Assembly: GCF_028476545.1 (NCBI RefSeq)
Contig: NW_026733069.1
Location: 186,001 to 250,000 of the forward strand
Length of the DNA stretch: 64,000 bases
Origin: Physella acuta
Lineage: Eukaryota; Mollusca; Gastropoda; Physidae
Direction: 5' to 3'
The position numbers and the translations under genes were made by a program. Under the pieces are notes generated by a model. The model ran no database searches. It was not told the DNA's origin and saw nothing but the letters and a program-made list of their open reading frames with translations. Position 1 is the stretch's first letter; the number at the start of each line of letters is the position of its first letter. Below are positions 52,970 to 64,000 of this stretch, in pieces.

Positions 52970-55900
52970 ACGAGTAGGTGGACGAGTCACTTGGGTAGAC
53001 GATCCATATGAGAGTCACTTGGGTAGACGATCCATATGAGAGTCACTTGGGTAGACGATCCATATGAGAGTCACTTGGGTAGACGATCCATATGAGAGTC
53101 ACTTGGGTAGACCGTCCAGAGTCACTTGGGTAGACCGTCCAGAGTCACTTGGGTAGACCGTCCAGAGTCACTTGGGTAGACCGTCCAGAGTAACTTGGGT
53201 AGACCGTCCAGAGTAACTTGGGTAGACGGTCCATAGGAGAGTCACTTGGGTAGACCGTCCATACGAGAGTCACTTGGGTAGAGCGTCCAGAGTCACTTGG
53301 GTAGACCGTCCAGAGTCACTTGGGTAGACCGTCCATACGAGAGTCACTTGGGTAGACCGTCCATACGAGAGTCACTTGGGTAGACCGTCCAGAGTCACTT
53401 GGGTAGACCGTCCAGAGTAACTTGGGTAGACCGTCCAGAGTCACTTGGGTAGACCGTCCATAGGAGAGTCACTTGGGTAGACCGTCCATACGAGAGTCAC
53501 TTGGGTAGACCGTCCAGAGTCACTTGGGTAGACGGTCCATAGGAGAGTCACTTGGGTAGACCGTCCATACGAGAGTCACTTGGGTAGAGCGTCCAGAGTC
53601 ACTTGGGTAGACGGTCCATAGGAGAGTCACTTGGGTAGACCGTCCAGAGTCACTTGGGTAGACCGTCCAGAGTAACTTGGGTAGACCGTCCATACGAGAG
53701 TCACTTGGGTAGACCGTCCAGAGTCACTTGGGTAGACCGTCCATACGAGAGTCACTTGGGTAGACCGTCCAGAGTCACTTGGGTAGACCGTCCATACGAG
53801 AGTCACTTGGGTAGACCGTCCATACGAGAGTCACTTGGGTAGACCGTCCATACGAGAGTCACTTGGGTAGACCGTCCAGAGTCACTTGGGTAGACCGTCC
53901 ATACGAGAGTCACTTGGGTAGACCGTCCATACGAGAGTCACTTGGGTAGACCGTCCATACGAAAGTCACTTGGGTAGACCGTCCATACGAAAGTCACTTG
54001 GGTAGACCGTCTATACGAGAGTCACTTGGGTAGACCGTCTATACGAGAGTCACTTGGGTAGACCGTCCAGAGTCACTTGGGTAGACCGTCTATACGAGAG
54101 TCACTTGGGTAGACCGTCCATACGAGAGTCACTTGGGTAGACCGTCCATTCGCGATTCACTTGGGTAGACCGTCCATACGAAAGTCACTTGGGTAGACCG
54201 TCCATACGAAAGTCACTTGGGTAGACCGTCTATACGAGAGTCACTTGGGTAGACTGTCCAGAGTCACTTGGGTAGACCGTCCATACGAGAGTCACTTGGG
54301 TAGACCGTCCATACGAGAGTCACTTGGGTAGACCGTCCAGAGTCACTTGGGTAGACGGTCCATAGGAGAGTCACTTGGGTAGACCGTCCATACGAGAGTC
54401 ACTTGGGTAGACCGTCCAGAGTCACTTGGGTAGACCGTCCAGAGTCACTTGGGTAGACCGTCTATACGAGAGTCACTTGGGTAGACCGTCCATACGAGAG
54501 TCACTTGGGTAGACCGTCCAGAGTCACTTGGGTAGACCGTCTATACGAGAGTCACTTGGGTAGACCGTCCATACGAGAGTCACTTGGGTAGACCGTCCAG
54601 AGTCACTTGGGTAGACCGTCCATACGAAAGTCACTTGGGTAGACCGTCCAGAGTCACTTGGGTAGACCGTCTATACGAGAGTCACTTGGGTAGACCGTCC
54701 ATACGAGAGTCACTTGGGTAGACCGTCCATACTAGAGTCACTTGGGTAGAGCGTCCAGAGTCACTTGGGTAGACCGTCCATAGGAAAGTCACTTGGGTAG
54801 ACCGTCCATACTAGAGTCACTTGGGTAGACCGTCCATACTAGAGTCACTTGGGTAGACCGTCCAGAGTCACTTGGGTAGACCGTCTATACGAGAGTCACT
54901 TGGGTAGACCGTCCAGAGTCACTTGGGTAGACCGTCCATAGGAAAGTCACTTGGGTAGACCGTCTATACGAGAGTCACTTGGGTAGACCGTCCAGAGTCA
55001 CTTGGGTAGACCGTCCATACGAGAGTCACTTGGGTAGACCGTCCAGAGTCACTTGGGTAGACCGTCCATACGAGAGTCACTTGGGTAGACCGTCCATACT
55101 AGAGTCACTTGGGTAGACCGTCCATACGAAAGTCACTTGGGTAGACCGTCCATACTAGAGTCACTTGGGTAGACCGTCCATACTAGAGTCACTTGGGTAG
55201 ACCGTCCAGAGTCACTTGGGTAGACCGTCCATACGAGAGTCACTTGGGTAGACCGTCCATACGAGAGTCACTTGGGTAGACCGTCCAGAGTCACTTGGGT
55301 AGACCGTCCATAGGAAAGTCACTTGGGTAGACCGTCTATACGAGAGTCACTTGGGTAGACCGTCCAGAGTCACTTGGGTAGACCGTCCATACGAGAGTCA
55401 CTTGGGTAGACCGTCCAGAGTCACTTGGGTAGACCGTCCATACGAGAGTCACTTGGGTAGACCGTCCATACTAGAGTCACTTGGGTAGACCGTCCATACG
55501 AAAGTCACTTGGGTAGACCGTCCAGAGTCACTTGGGTAGACCGTCCATACGAGAGTCACTTGGGTAGACCGTCCAGAGTCACTTGGGTAGACCGTCCATA
55601 CGAGAGTCACTTGGGTAGACCGTCCATACTAGAGTCACTTGGGTAGACCGTCTATACGAGAGTCACTTGGGTAGACCGTCCATACGAGAGTCACTTGGGT
55701 AGACCGTCCATACGAGAGTCACTTGGGTAGACCGTCCAGAGTCACTTGGGTAGACCGTCCATAGGAAAGTCACTTGGGTAGACCGTCTATACGAGAGTCA
55801 CTTGGGTAGACCGTCCAGAGTCACTTGGGTAGACCGTCCATACGAGAGTCACTTGGGTAGACCGTCCAGAGTCACTTGGGTAGACCGTCCATACGAGAGT

Positions 55901-58890
55901 CACTTGGGTAGACCGTCCATACTAGAGTCACTTGGGTAGACCGTCTATACGAGAGTCACTTGGGTAGACCGTCCATACGAGAGTCACTTGGGTAGACCGT
56001 CCATACGAGAGTCACTTGGGTAGACCGTCCAGAGTCACTTGGGTAGACCGTCCATAGGAAAGTCACTTGGGTAGACCGTCTATACGAGAGTCACTTGGGT
56101 AGACCGTCCAGAGTCACTTGGGTAGACCGTCCATACGAGAGTCACTTGGGTAGACCGTCCAGAGTCACTTGGGTAGACCGTCCATACGAGAGTCACTTGG
56201 GTAGACCGTCCATACTAGAGTCACTTGGGTAGACCGTCCATACGAAAGTCACTTGGGTAGACCGTCCAGAGTCACTTGGGTAGACCGTCCATACGAGAGT
56301 CACTTGGGTAGACCGTCCAGAGTCACTTGGGTAGACCGTCCATACGAGAGTCACTTGGGTAGACCGTCCATACTAGAGTCACTTGGGTAGACCGTCCAGA
56401 GTCACTTGGGTAGACCGTCCATACTAGAGTCACTTGGGTAGACCGTCCAGAGTCACTTGGGTAGACCGTCCATACGAGAGTCACTTGGGTAGACCGTCCA
56501 TACTAGAGTCACTTGGGTAGACCGTCCAGAGTCACTTGGGTAGACCGTCTATACGAGAGTCACTTGGGTAGACCGTCCATACGAGAGTCACTTGGGTAGA
56601 CCGTCCAGAGTCACTTGGGTAGACCGTCCATAGGAAAGTCACTTGGGTAGACCGTCTATACGAGAGTCACTTGGGTAGACCGTCCAGAGTCACTTGGGTA
56701 GACCGTCCAGAGTCACTTGGGTAGACCGTCCATAGGAAAGTCACTTGGGTAGACCGTCTATACGAGAGTCACTTGGGTAGACCGTCCAGAGTCACTTGGG
56801 TAGACCGTCCATACGAGAGTCACTTGGGTAGACCGTCCAGAGTCACTTGGGTAGACCGTCCATACGAGAGTCACTTGGGTAGACCGTCCATACTAGAGTC
56901 ACTTGGGTAGACCGTCCATACGAAAGTCACTTGGGTAGACCGTCCATACTAGAGTCACTTGGGTAGACCGTCCATACTAGAGTCACTTGGGTAGACCGTC
57001 CAGAGTCACTTGGGTAGACCGTCCATACGAGAGTCACTTGGGTAGACCGTCCATACGAGAGTCACTTGGGTAGACCGTCCAGAGTCACTTGGGTAGACCG
57101 TCCATAGGAAAGTCACTTGGGTAGACCGTCTATACGAGAGTCACTTGGGTAGACCGTCCAGAGTCACTTGGGTAGACCGTCCATACGAGAGTCACTTGGG
57201 TAGACCGTCCAGAGTCACTTGGGTAGACCGTCCATACGAGAGTCACTTGGGTAGACCGTCCATACTAGAGTCACTTGGGTAGACCGTCCATACGAAAGTC
57301 ACTTGGGTAGACCGTCCAGAGTCACTTGGGTAGACCGTCCATACGAGAGTCACTTGGGTAGACCGTCCAGAGTCACTTGGGTAGACCGTCCATACGAGAG
57401 TCACTTGGGTAGACCGTCCATACTAGAGTCACTTGGGTAGACCGTCTATACGAGAGTCACTTGGGTAGACCGTCCATACGAGAGTCACTTGGGTAGACCG
57501 TCCATACGAGAGTCACTTGGGTAGACCGTCCAGAGTCACTTGGGTAGACCGTCCATAGGAAAGTCACTTGGGTAGACCGTCTATACGAGAGTCACTTGGG
57601 TAGACCGTCCAGAGTCACTTGGGTAGACCGTCCATACGAGAGTCACTTGGGTAGACCGTCCAGAGTCACTTGGGTAGACCGTCCATACGAGAGTCACTTG
57701 GGTAGACCGTCCATACTAGAGTCACTTGGGTAGACCGTCCATACGAAAGTCACTTGGGTAGACCGTCCAGAGTCACTTGGGTAGACCGTCCATACGAGAG
57801 TCACTTGGGTAGACCGTCCAGAGTCACTTGGGTAGACCGTCCATACGAGAGTCACTTGGGTAGACCGTCCATACTAGAGTCACTTGGGTAGACCGTCCAG
57901 AGTCACTTGGGTAGACCGTCCATACTAGAGTCACTTGGGTAGACCGTCCAGAGTCACTTGGGTAGACCGTCCATACGAGAGTCACTTGGGTAGACCGTCC
58001 ATACTAGAGTCACTTGGGTAGACCGTCCAGAGTCACTTGGGTAGACCGTCTATACGAGAGTCACTTGGGTAGACCGTCCATACGAGAGTCACTTGGGTAG
58101 ACCGTCCAGAGTCACTTGGGTAGACCGTCCATAGGAAAGTCACTTGGGTAGACCGTCTATACGAGAGTCACTTGGGTAGACCGTCCAGAGTCACTTGGGT
58201 AGACCGTCTATACGAGAGTCACTTGGGTAGACCGTCCAGAGTCACTTGGGTAGACCGTCCAGAGTCACTTGGGTAGACCGTCCATACTAGAGTCACTTGG
58301 GTAGACCGTCCATACGAGAGTCACTTGGGTAGACCGTCCATAGGAAAGTCACTTGGGTAGACCGTCCAGAGTCACTTGGGTAGACCGTCCATAGGAAAGT
58401 CACTTGGGTAGACCGTCTATACGAGAGTCACTTGGGTAGACCGTCCAGAGTCACTTGGGTAGACCGTCTATACGAGAGTCACTTGGGTAGACCGTCTATA
58501 CGAGAGTCACTTGGGTAGACCGTCCAGAGTCACTTGGGTAGACCGTCCAGAGTCACTTGGGTAGACCGTCCATACGAGAGTCACTTGGGTAGACCGTCCA
58601 GAGTCACTTGGGTAGACCGTCCATACTAGAGTCACTTGGGTAGACCGTCCATAGGAAAGTCACTTGGGTAGACCGTCCATAGGAAAGTCACTTGGGTAGA
58701 CCGTCCATAGGAAAGTCACTTGGGTAGACTGTCCAGAGTCACTTGGGTAGACCGTCTATACGAGAGTCACTTGGGTAGACCGTCTATACGAGAGTCACTT
58801 GGGTAGACCGTCCATACGAGAGTCACTTGGGTAGACGGTCCATACGAGAGTCACTTGGGTAGACCGTCTATACGAGAGTCACTTGAGTAG
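52970..58890. repeat. 5.9-kb satellite of two unit lengths
   Basis: More than 220 units open with AGTCACTTGGGTAGACCGTC. Long units continue CATACGAG (or TATACGAG, CATACTAG, CATAGGAA, CATACGAA) and are 28 bp. Short units continue CAG and are about 22-23 bp. The left edge (52980-53100) has a GACGATCCATATGAG form. Blocks of units recur in the same order over hundreds of bases. Confidence 0.97.
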
Positions 58891-59139
58891 TCCGTCCATA
58901 TATATAGTATGTGTGTCTTTTATGCATTGCGACACTCACATCCATTCACCGACGCATTTTGGGAAGCTCTTCAGAAAATTGCGACAACAATTTATTTTTT
59001 TGGTGAGTCGGCATCCAGACGTTATGATTCAGTTTGGCGTCCAGAGTTTCCCAGTCGCTATCTTAATATCTGGGATCCCTTGATGTGGCGTCCAATACAT
59101 TGTGTTAGCCATACTAGTTGATTTAACTGTTAAACTGCT

Positions 59140-59690
59140 CGAAACGTATCCGTGAGACCCTGAGAGCCCCAGGCTCCACCAAGAGCACTATGATATCTGC
59201 GTTCATTTTAAAGAGTCACAATCAACGCTTACGGTGGGCTACACCAATCGTTGACTAAACGGAGCCAGGTACGTCCTCCGTCTTCCTAGTTGTCGTACGA
59301 CCCGATGCGCCCAGTGATTCACTTGAGCACTGTTGCGCCTACATTTGTTTTAAAGAGCGGCATACATTATGGATACGTAGGCTACTGAAATTGATGACGG
59401 TTAGAATCTTCACGTTTCCAAGCTGGTACAACATATGTTGTCCGTTTTTTGGGACTCGTACACAAGGGATCAGGGGTACTTCATGATTGAACTGTTAAAC
59501 TGTTAAACTGCAACAAGGGGTGGGGGGGGGGCTTAGTCACCCCAGCTGTCGGTTGCCTGGAGCGCCCTGGGGTCCCCTATAATCAGTAGGACACCTATAT
59601 TCGTTTTAAAGAGAATCCTACACTTAGGAAACGGTGGACCGTTACAATCGATGACTAAACTGAACCAAGAATCGTACTCGACGCACTTCC
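59140..59690. repeat. Three diverged ~120-bp copies
   Basis: The block with T(T/C)(G/A)TTTTAAAGAG, then CATACTTA/GGATACG and CAAT(T/C)GATGAC(T/G), recurs at about 59206, 59348 and 59604. Copies differ strongly and are not back to back. Class unknown. Confidence 0.5.
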
Positions 59691-60630
59691 GGTAGTGTAA
59701 CTAGCGGCTCTCGAGAGCGCTTAGCGATAATCTTGACACCTGAGCTGTCCTTACGAAGGATGATTAACGTACACTGAAAGCTTTCAAACAGTTGGCCTTG
59801 TGGTGACTGAGTGGTAGTGTGGACAAACCCGCGCCCCAATAACTAAGTTCTGCCAAATATAGCGCTGTCTTTTTCATACATAATATAACCCCGCTTTAGA
59901 AAACAAGTTCACACGTCTAAAATACCCGATTTGTAACGCGTTGATGAAACCCATATTTTTATTCTCGTGTTTTGGAGTAGATCGCAGCAGAGCGCGATTG
60001 GTAAAAACGATAGTCCATCTTAGCTGTCTATTATTAATTGTAACACATATCCGTGTTCCCATGTAATTTGACCTCTGGGACTCTGGGTAATAGCGCCTGT
60101 GTCCGCGGCATTCAAACCCCAGGCTGTAGATGACTAGGACCGTTCTGTTGCTGACATGGGCATAGGTTAACTTGGATGTATAGATTTAATGAAGGGATAT
60201 ATGCCGTACACTGATTTGTCATTGGACTTGTCGTCATAGGACTGGTTTTAGTACTAGTACTTGCACTTTGTATGCAATAAATCAGGATCTGACAGCAAGA
60301 AGCGTCCGTTGGTTGTGTTATCTCTCAGGGTCAGCCCTTAAAACACTACACCTCAGTGGGGGATATCACATCCCCATTGAGTCAGTGTTGCCAAATTTTT
60401 ACCGCTATCCAGCTGATTGCTTTAAAATAAGCGATGTTTTTTTGTTGTTTTTTTTTTACAAAAAAAAAGAAAAACCCACTAAATCAAAGTTTTATCAGCC
60501 CTTCTAAAGAGATATTTATCTGGTTTGAGTTGGCTCGCTGGGAAGTTAGGGGCCAAAGAATAAATTACGTAGGTGACGGGGTCTGCCCATCAACACATCT
60601 TGTCCACCGTTCGAGGGGAAAGTCACAAAA
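59691..60630. other. Upstream flank of the secreted-protein gene
   Basis: No recognisable gene. The promoter of the gene starting at 60631 should be here, but no convincing TATA or initiator could be fixed. Confidence 0.4.
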
Positions 60631-60661
60631 ATGTTTCCCGCTGTAATTTTAGTAATTTTCG
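60631..60661 (+). CDS. Secreted protein exon 1 (start codon, signal peptide)
   Basis: MFPAVILVIF plus one base, donor GTAAGT; phase 1. The ATG follows AAAA. It is chosen because the joined product is a typical signal peptide. Confidence 0.8.
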
Positions 60662-63600
60662 GTAAGTTGTTTACTTTCTCGTATACCGAAGTATAGAGGA
60701 AGTATTGTAATTGTACAAAAATCAAAATCGAGATTTTTCTCCAATCTCGACGTTTAACACCTTCCTAAGACGGAAAAACTTAGTTTTGCAATTTTTGTCC
60801 GTATGTATCTCTCTGTGTGTATATGCCTGTGAGCACGATTACTACAGCTAGGTTGATGAAATTTCATATATAAGTATTATATCGAATGCGTGGCTCTGTA
60901 TCAAGTTATCAGCTTATTCCGATAACCGGAAGTGGAACATTCTACTTTTAGTTTTTCAAAAGCCTATAACTTGAGTACTGTTTCGGATAGATAAACGAAA
61001 TTTCACATATAAGTAAAACATCTATTTTAAGTAATTAAAAATCTATATATATAATTCTCTTCTGGGATCAGTTAGAAAACAAGCTGCAAGCGCCTCCTTG
61101 CAGTCCCCTCTCTTTCTCTCTATCACTATCAATACCACCCCCACCCCACCCCAACATTGTCTGGTGAGCGGTGTTCACTCTAAATTTTTACAAAGCTAAA
61201 TGTTTACGAATCGAAGAGCCGTACAGCCGGGTTTCTATTAGGGGCAGATAATTTAGTTCGATTTTAAACTTACAGGAGGTAACTAAGAAATAACTAAGAG
61301 GAGGCTGCTTTCACGGGGGGGGGGGGTTGTAGGGTCGGGGTTAGGGGAAAGTGGGGGGGGGGGGTAGTGTTTTAAAGCAAATATTTTCAGTGGCAGCATT
61401 GGTACTGTCGAATTTACAAATTATGAATTACTGAAAAGTAGAAAATAAAACAACTAAATAGCGGCGTATGATACGCTGCGGGTCGGCTCGTTGATTAAAA
61501 ATCATGTCTGTATCCCGATTTGCCATCCCCCGTAGTGTTACATAACAATATTCGAGAAAGTTTAGGGGAGATCACTCCCGGTTTATTTTATTATCTATAT
61601 CATTAAATGCCTAAATTTCAAATATTTTTTGAGCGATAATGTGATATCAATAACGATGTTTACTAACGTGAAATTTAAAATATAAACCTTCCTTTAGCCA
61701 TTGCTGGCTGCTCGCTGGCCCAATCCAATCCGCCCAATCCCACAACTGACTGCGGTATTGCCGCTCAAACATGTTACTTCGCTTCTAAGGATTTGATCAA
61801 GAAGAAGATCGATGATTTTGATTTCCTTGGAGGATGCAAGTAAGTATTCTTGCCCGTAGTAACATTTTTCGGCCTTGAGTTTAAAGGCTTTGAAGTCTAT
61901 TTCCCTAGGACTTTTTGACGGATTCCTTATTTAAACGGTCCGGTCAGTGCAACCGTGGTAAAACCAACGGTGGTTAAACCCTAACCTTAGTCTAGATAAA
62001 AATACAAAAAACTAATACTAATGTCTATTACTACAATTCTAAAACCAATGCCGATGCCCGCTATCTCGTTTTAGTCGAAAAAGAAAGAAAACGAGAAACA
62101 TCGGCGGTCGATTTCATACAAATCACAAATAAAATATTATAAAAACAAATACCTCCACGCACGAGGTGCGCCAAGCGCCCACACAGAAACTGACCAGAAC
62201 TACATTCTGGTTATAAGGTGAAAAAGGACTAATGCTGGCGGTCACTCGGACTTAAATACCCTGTGACTGGTCGGAAGGGGAAGCCCCGTAGCCGCTGTGC
62301 AGCAGAACATTCACGCACAGATTCGCACACAAAAATATAATACAAAATAAATCATCCAATCACCCGCTCACATATATTACTTGTATGTGCCTCTTAGTTT
62401 ACCTGTGATCTAATTTTGACCTGACCTGTACTCCTAATTTAGTCGCTGGTTTAAGGCTAGACCTGAAATCTCTAAATTAGCCTCTAGTTTAGCGCTTCGC
62501 CTATTGTCAAGTAGAAGTTAGCAGAAACAGAGTATAGCTTAGTTAGTTAGACCAATAGAAATATAGGAGTTGACCGGTCACTTAGGATGTAGTTAGGTAG
62601 ATGTAGGAAATTGATTTGTGTGAATAAAGAAATAAAGTATATCTTGAATTGGACTTGTGTTAATTCCAAACTGTGCCAGGCTACGATTCTAAAGAAGACG
62701 ATAACATAGTACAATCCCCGGACTGGATGTGTATTACAGTATACATTACGCATACAAATAGACACATTCATATAACCAACCAAATCCCTACTCTCAAAAC
62801 TGGTGGTTCTTCTTTTTTACCCCACCCTCACGCTTATCATGCGGTCAAACTTCTGACTGATCTATCATCTCTATTCCAGAGCCTACAGAACAATGCTGGA
62901 CTGTTTCAATAAAATACCAAATGCTGATGCATGTAACGAGCTCCAGCCCTTCAAAGCTCTCGTCACACCCACAGTAGACGGAGTCTGTGGTAAGAATAAA
63001 TGGTATAAAGTTTCTAAAGTTGATCTGCCAACGTAAACTGTGGTAGAATTAAAGGGACTGGTATAAAGTTAAATTGCCACGTTTACCTGCGACAGTGAAG
63101 AGGCAAAAATTAACCTTCTGGATCTGGATCAACCTGTCATGTAGTGAACAACGTTACTGGAATTGTCCTCAAGTTCTTACATTTTACTCAGTTCAAGAAT
63201 GTGTCTCTTGTTTATCTGACATAGCATAAGACAACCCCTCTCTCTGTATTCCAGGAGGACCTGGCCAGAATTTAGTCACCCCTTGTGCCACTCAGTTCGG
63301 CACCTGTATGACTAGCCTCTACACCATTGAGGGCGACATCAGGAACAACCAAGGCACAAAGGCCTGCCCGTAAGTCGATGCTAACTTAGTGCCCGGGAAA
63401 ATAGATCTACACTAGATACAGCTACTAAGAATCTCCCATAATAACTGAATAGAGTCGATGTATTGAATGAGTAAAGAAAGCAAATCGTGGCCAGTTTTTG
63501 GAATAGAAAAAAATAAATATTTCAGCAATTTATAATGTATTATAACTGAAACAACATTGTCAGCTTTAAAAATAATAACTTTGTTTGTGTATACTAGATT

Positions 63601-63976
63601 CATGTGCTTTAAAATTGTTATGACCGCTCACTCCAAAGTCAGATTAACATTAAACAATATGCAGCATGTTAAAGGATTTATTAATTTACCTCAGATATTT
63701 AAAACTCCTTAATTTTGGCAATGATTTATTTATGAATAATAATACGTTTTTGATATGCAATATATTTCTATTTTTAGAACAATTTTTATAGTTTGTTATA
63801 GAATAGCTTCTTTACGAACAATTAAAAAAAAACCACTATACCATTCAGCGCCCTGACACAGTTCACCCAGTGCAACAGACAGCTGGCTGCTGCCAACATT
63901 TGCTCCGGCTCTATGATGTCCATGATCCAGGATTTCATCTCCGCCATTGACCAGGATGAGATGCTCGATGGATGCC
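60631..63976 (+). CDS. Secreted cysteine-rich protein, 5' part (continues past the window)
   Basis: Five exons give 175 codons from an ATG. Residues 1-19 (MFPAVILVIFAIAGCSLAQ) form a hydrophobic signal peptide. Then come two copies of a six-Cys module: C29, C36, C57, C66, C76, C94, and C105, C112, C132, C141, C151, C175. Spacings are C-x6-C-x20-C-x8-C-x9-C-x17-C and C-x6-C-x19-C-x8-C-x9-C-x23-C. Module 1 is coded by exons 2+3 and module 2 by exons 4+5. All borders fit GT..AG and the frame. Six cysteines suggest three disulfides per module, acting outside the cell. I do not recognise the family. The last exon ends in GTAAGG, so more follows to the right. Confidence 0.85.
60680..61040. repeat. 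Probable interspersed repeat, unclassified
   Basis: Sequence such as CGAAGTATAGAGGAAGTATT, TTTTTGTCCGTATGTATCTC and TTGATGAAATTTCATATATA resembles a repeat I recall as common in aquatic animal genomes. No ends or target duplication could be fixed. Confidence 0.4.
61042..61490 (+). mobile_element. Helitron-like non-autonomous element
   Basis: The left end is A|TCTATATATATAATTCTC. Near the right end a hairpin GCGTATGATACGC is followed by TGCGGGTCGGCTCG|TT. A TC start, a 3' hairpin and an A|T insertion site fit Helitrons. The terminal CTCG instead of CTAG weakens the call. Two poly-G runs lie inside. Confidence 0.5.
61698..61839 (+). CDS. Secreted protein exon 2 (module 1, first half)
   Basis: Two bases, 46 codons and AA: IAGCSLAQSNPPNPTTDCGI to DFDFLGGCK, between CCTTTAG and GTAAGT. 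Phase 1 in, phase 2 out. Confidence 0.88.
61840..62879. other. Intron 2 of the secreted-protein gene
   Basis: 1,040 bp. A pair CGTTTTAGTCGAAAAAG / AGAAAACGAG near 62070 can fold back. No other feature is recognised; the 78- and 79-codon frames here are not supported. Confidence 0.5.
62880..62989 (+). CDS. Secreted protein exon 3 (module 1, second half)
   Basis: One base, 36 codons and G: AYRTMLDCFNKIPNADACNE to VTPTVDGVC, between CTATTCCAG and GTAAGA. Phase 2 in, phase 1 out. Confidence 0.88.
63255..63369 (+). CDS. Secreted protein exon 4 (module 2, first half)
   Basis: Two bases, 37 codons and CC: GPGQNLVTPCATQFGTCMTS to NNQGTKAC, between GTATTCCAG and GTAAGT. Phase 1 in, phase 2 out, the same as exon 2. 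Confidence 0.88.
63370..63848. other. Intron 4 of the secreted-protein gene
   Basis: 479 bp, AT-rich, with nothing recognised in it. Confidence 0.7.
63849..63976 (+). CDS. Secreted protein exon 5 (module 2, second half)
   Basis: One base, 42 codons and C: ALTQFTQCNRQLAAANICSG to DQDEMLDGC, between CCATTCAG and GTAAGG. Phase 2 in, phase 1 out, the same as exon 3. Confidence 0.87.
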
Positions 63977-64000
63977 GTAAGGAAACATTTTTAATTGCTT

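Noticed and set aside
52970-58890. CRISPR-like look: constant 20 bp with a short variable part
   Set aside because: The variable part is 2-8 bp with a handful of variants, not unique spacers, and the genome is animal.
59642-60062. Two minus-strand frames of 62-65 codons
   Set aside because: No recognisable product, no splice support, and they overlap a diverged repeat.

Overview
The window looks like nuclear DNA of an invertebrate animal, most likely a mollusc (inference). The genes are split by spliceosomal introns with GT..AG borders. The DNA is crowded with non-autonomous hAT elements, minisatellites, long (AT)n tracts and poly-C/G runs, and the coding parts match animal protein families. 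I see no bacterial operons, no CRISPR array and no rRNA. Protein comparisons are from memory, not from a search.

Layout. 1-17,289: gene-free, with four hAT-type elements (two copies of one ~2.3 kb family, one nested by a LINE piece), five minisatellites and several (AT)n tracts. 17,290-25,270: a CCAT/CCGT tetranucleotide array of about 1 kb, split by a 6,972-bp LTR retrotransposon on the minus strand. The element is Gmr1-like (integrase before reverse transcriptase), has LTRs I cannot tell apart, and carries a SCAN-like Gag. 26,386-49,917: a nearly complete paladin (PALD1) orthologue on the plus strand. Eighteen well-supported exons (783 codons, every junction in phase) plus one candidate 5' exon can be read. 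49,918-52,970: its 3' flank. 52,970-58,890: a ~5.9 kb satellite of two unit lengths. 60,631-63,976 and beyond: the 5' part of a gene for a secreted cysteine-rich protein built from duplicated exon pairs.

How the parts relate. Paladin is a two-fold repeated protein of the PTP-like phytase/phosphoinositide phosphatase type. Here the second CX5R loop is intact and the first has Ser in place of Cys. The secreted gene encodes a signal peptide and two copies of a six-cysteine module, each spread over two exons between phase-1 introns.

The strongest unexplained signal is in the paladin introns. At least eleven exon borders are the origin of, or lie inside, a tandem array whose unit carries the splice site itself, often with some exon bases. 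Two more arrays end just before an acceptor. Each array has its own sequence, so the common factor is the splice junction and not one repeat family.
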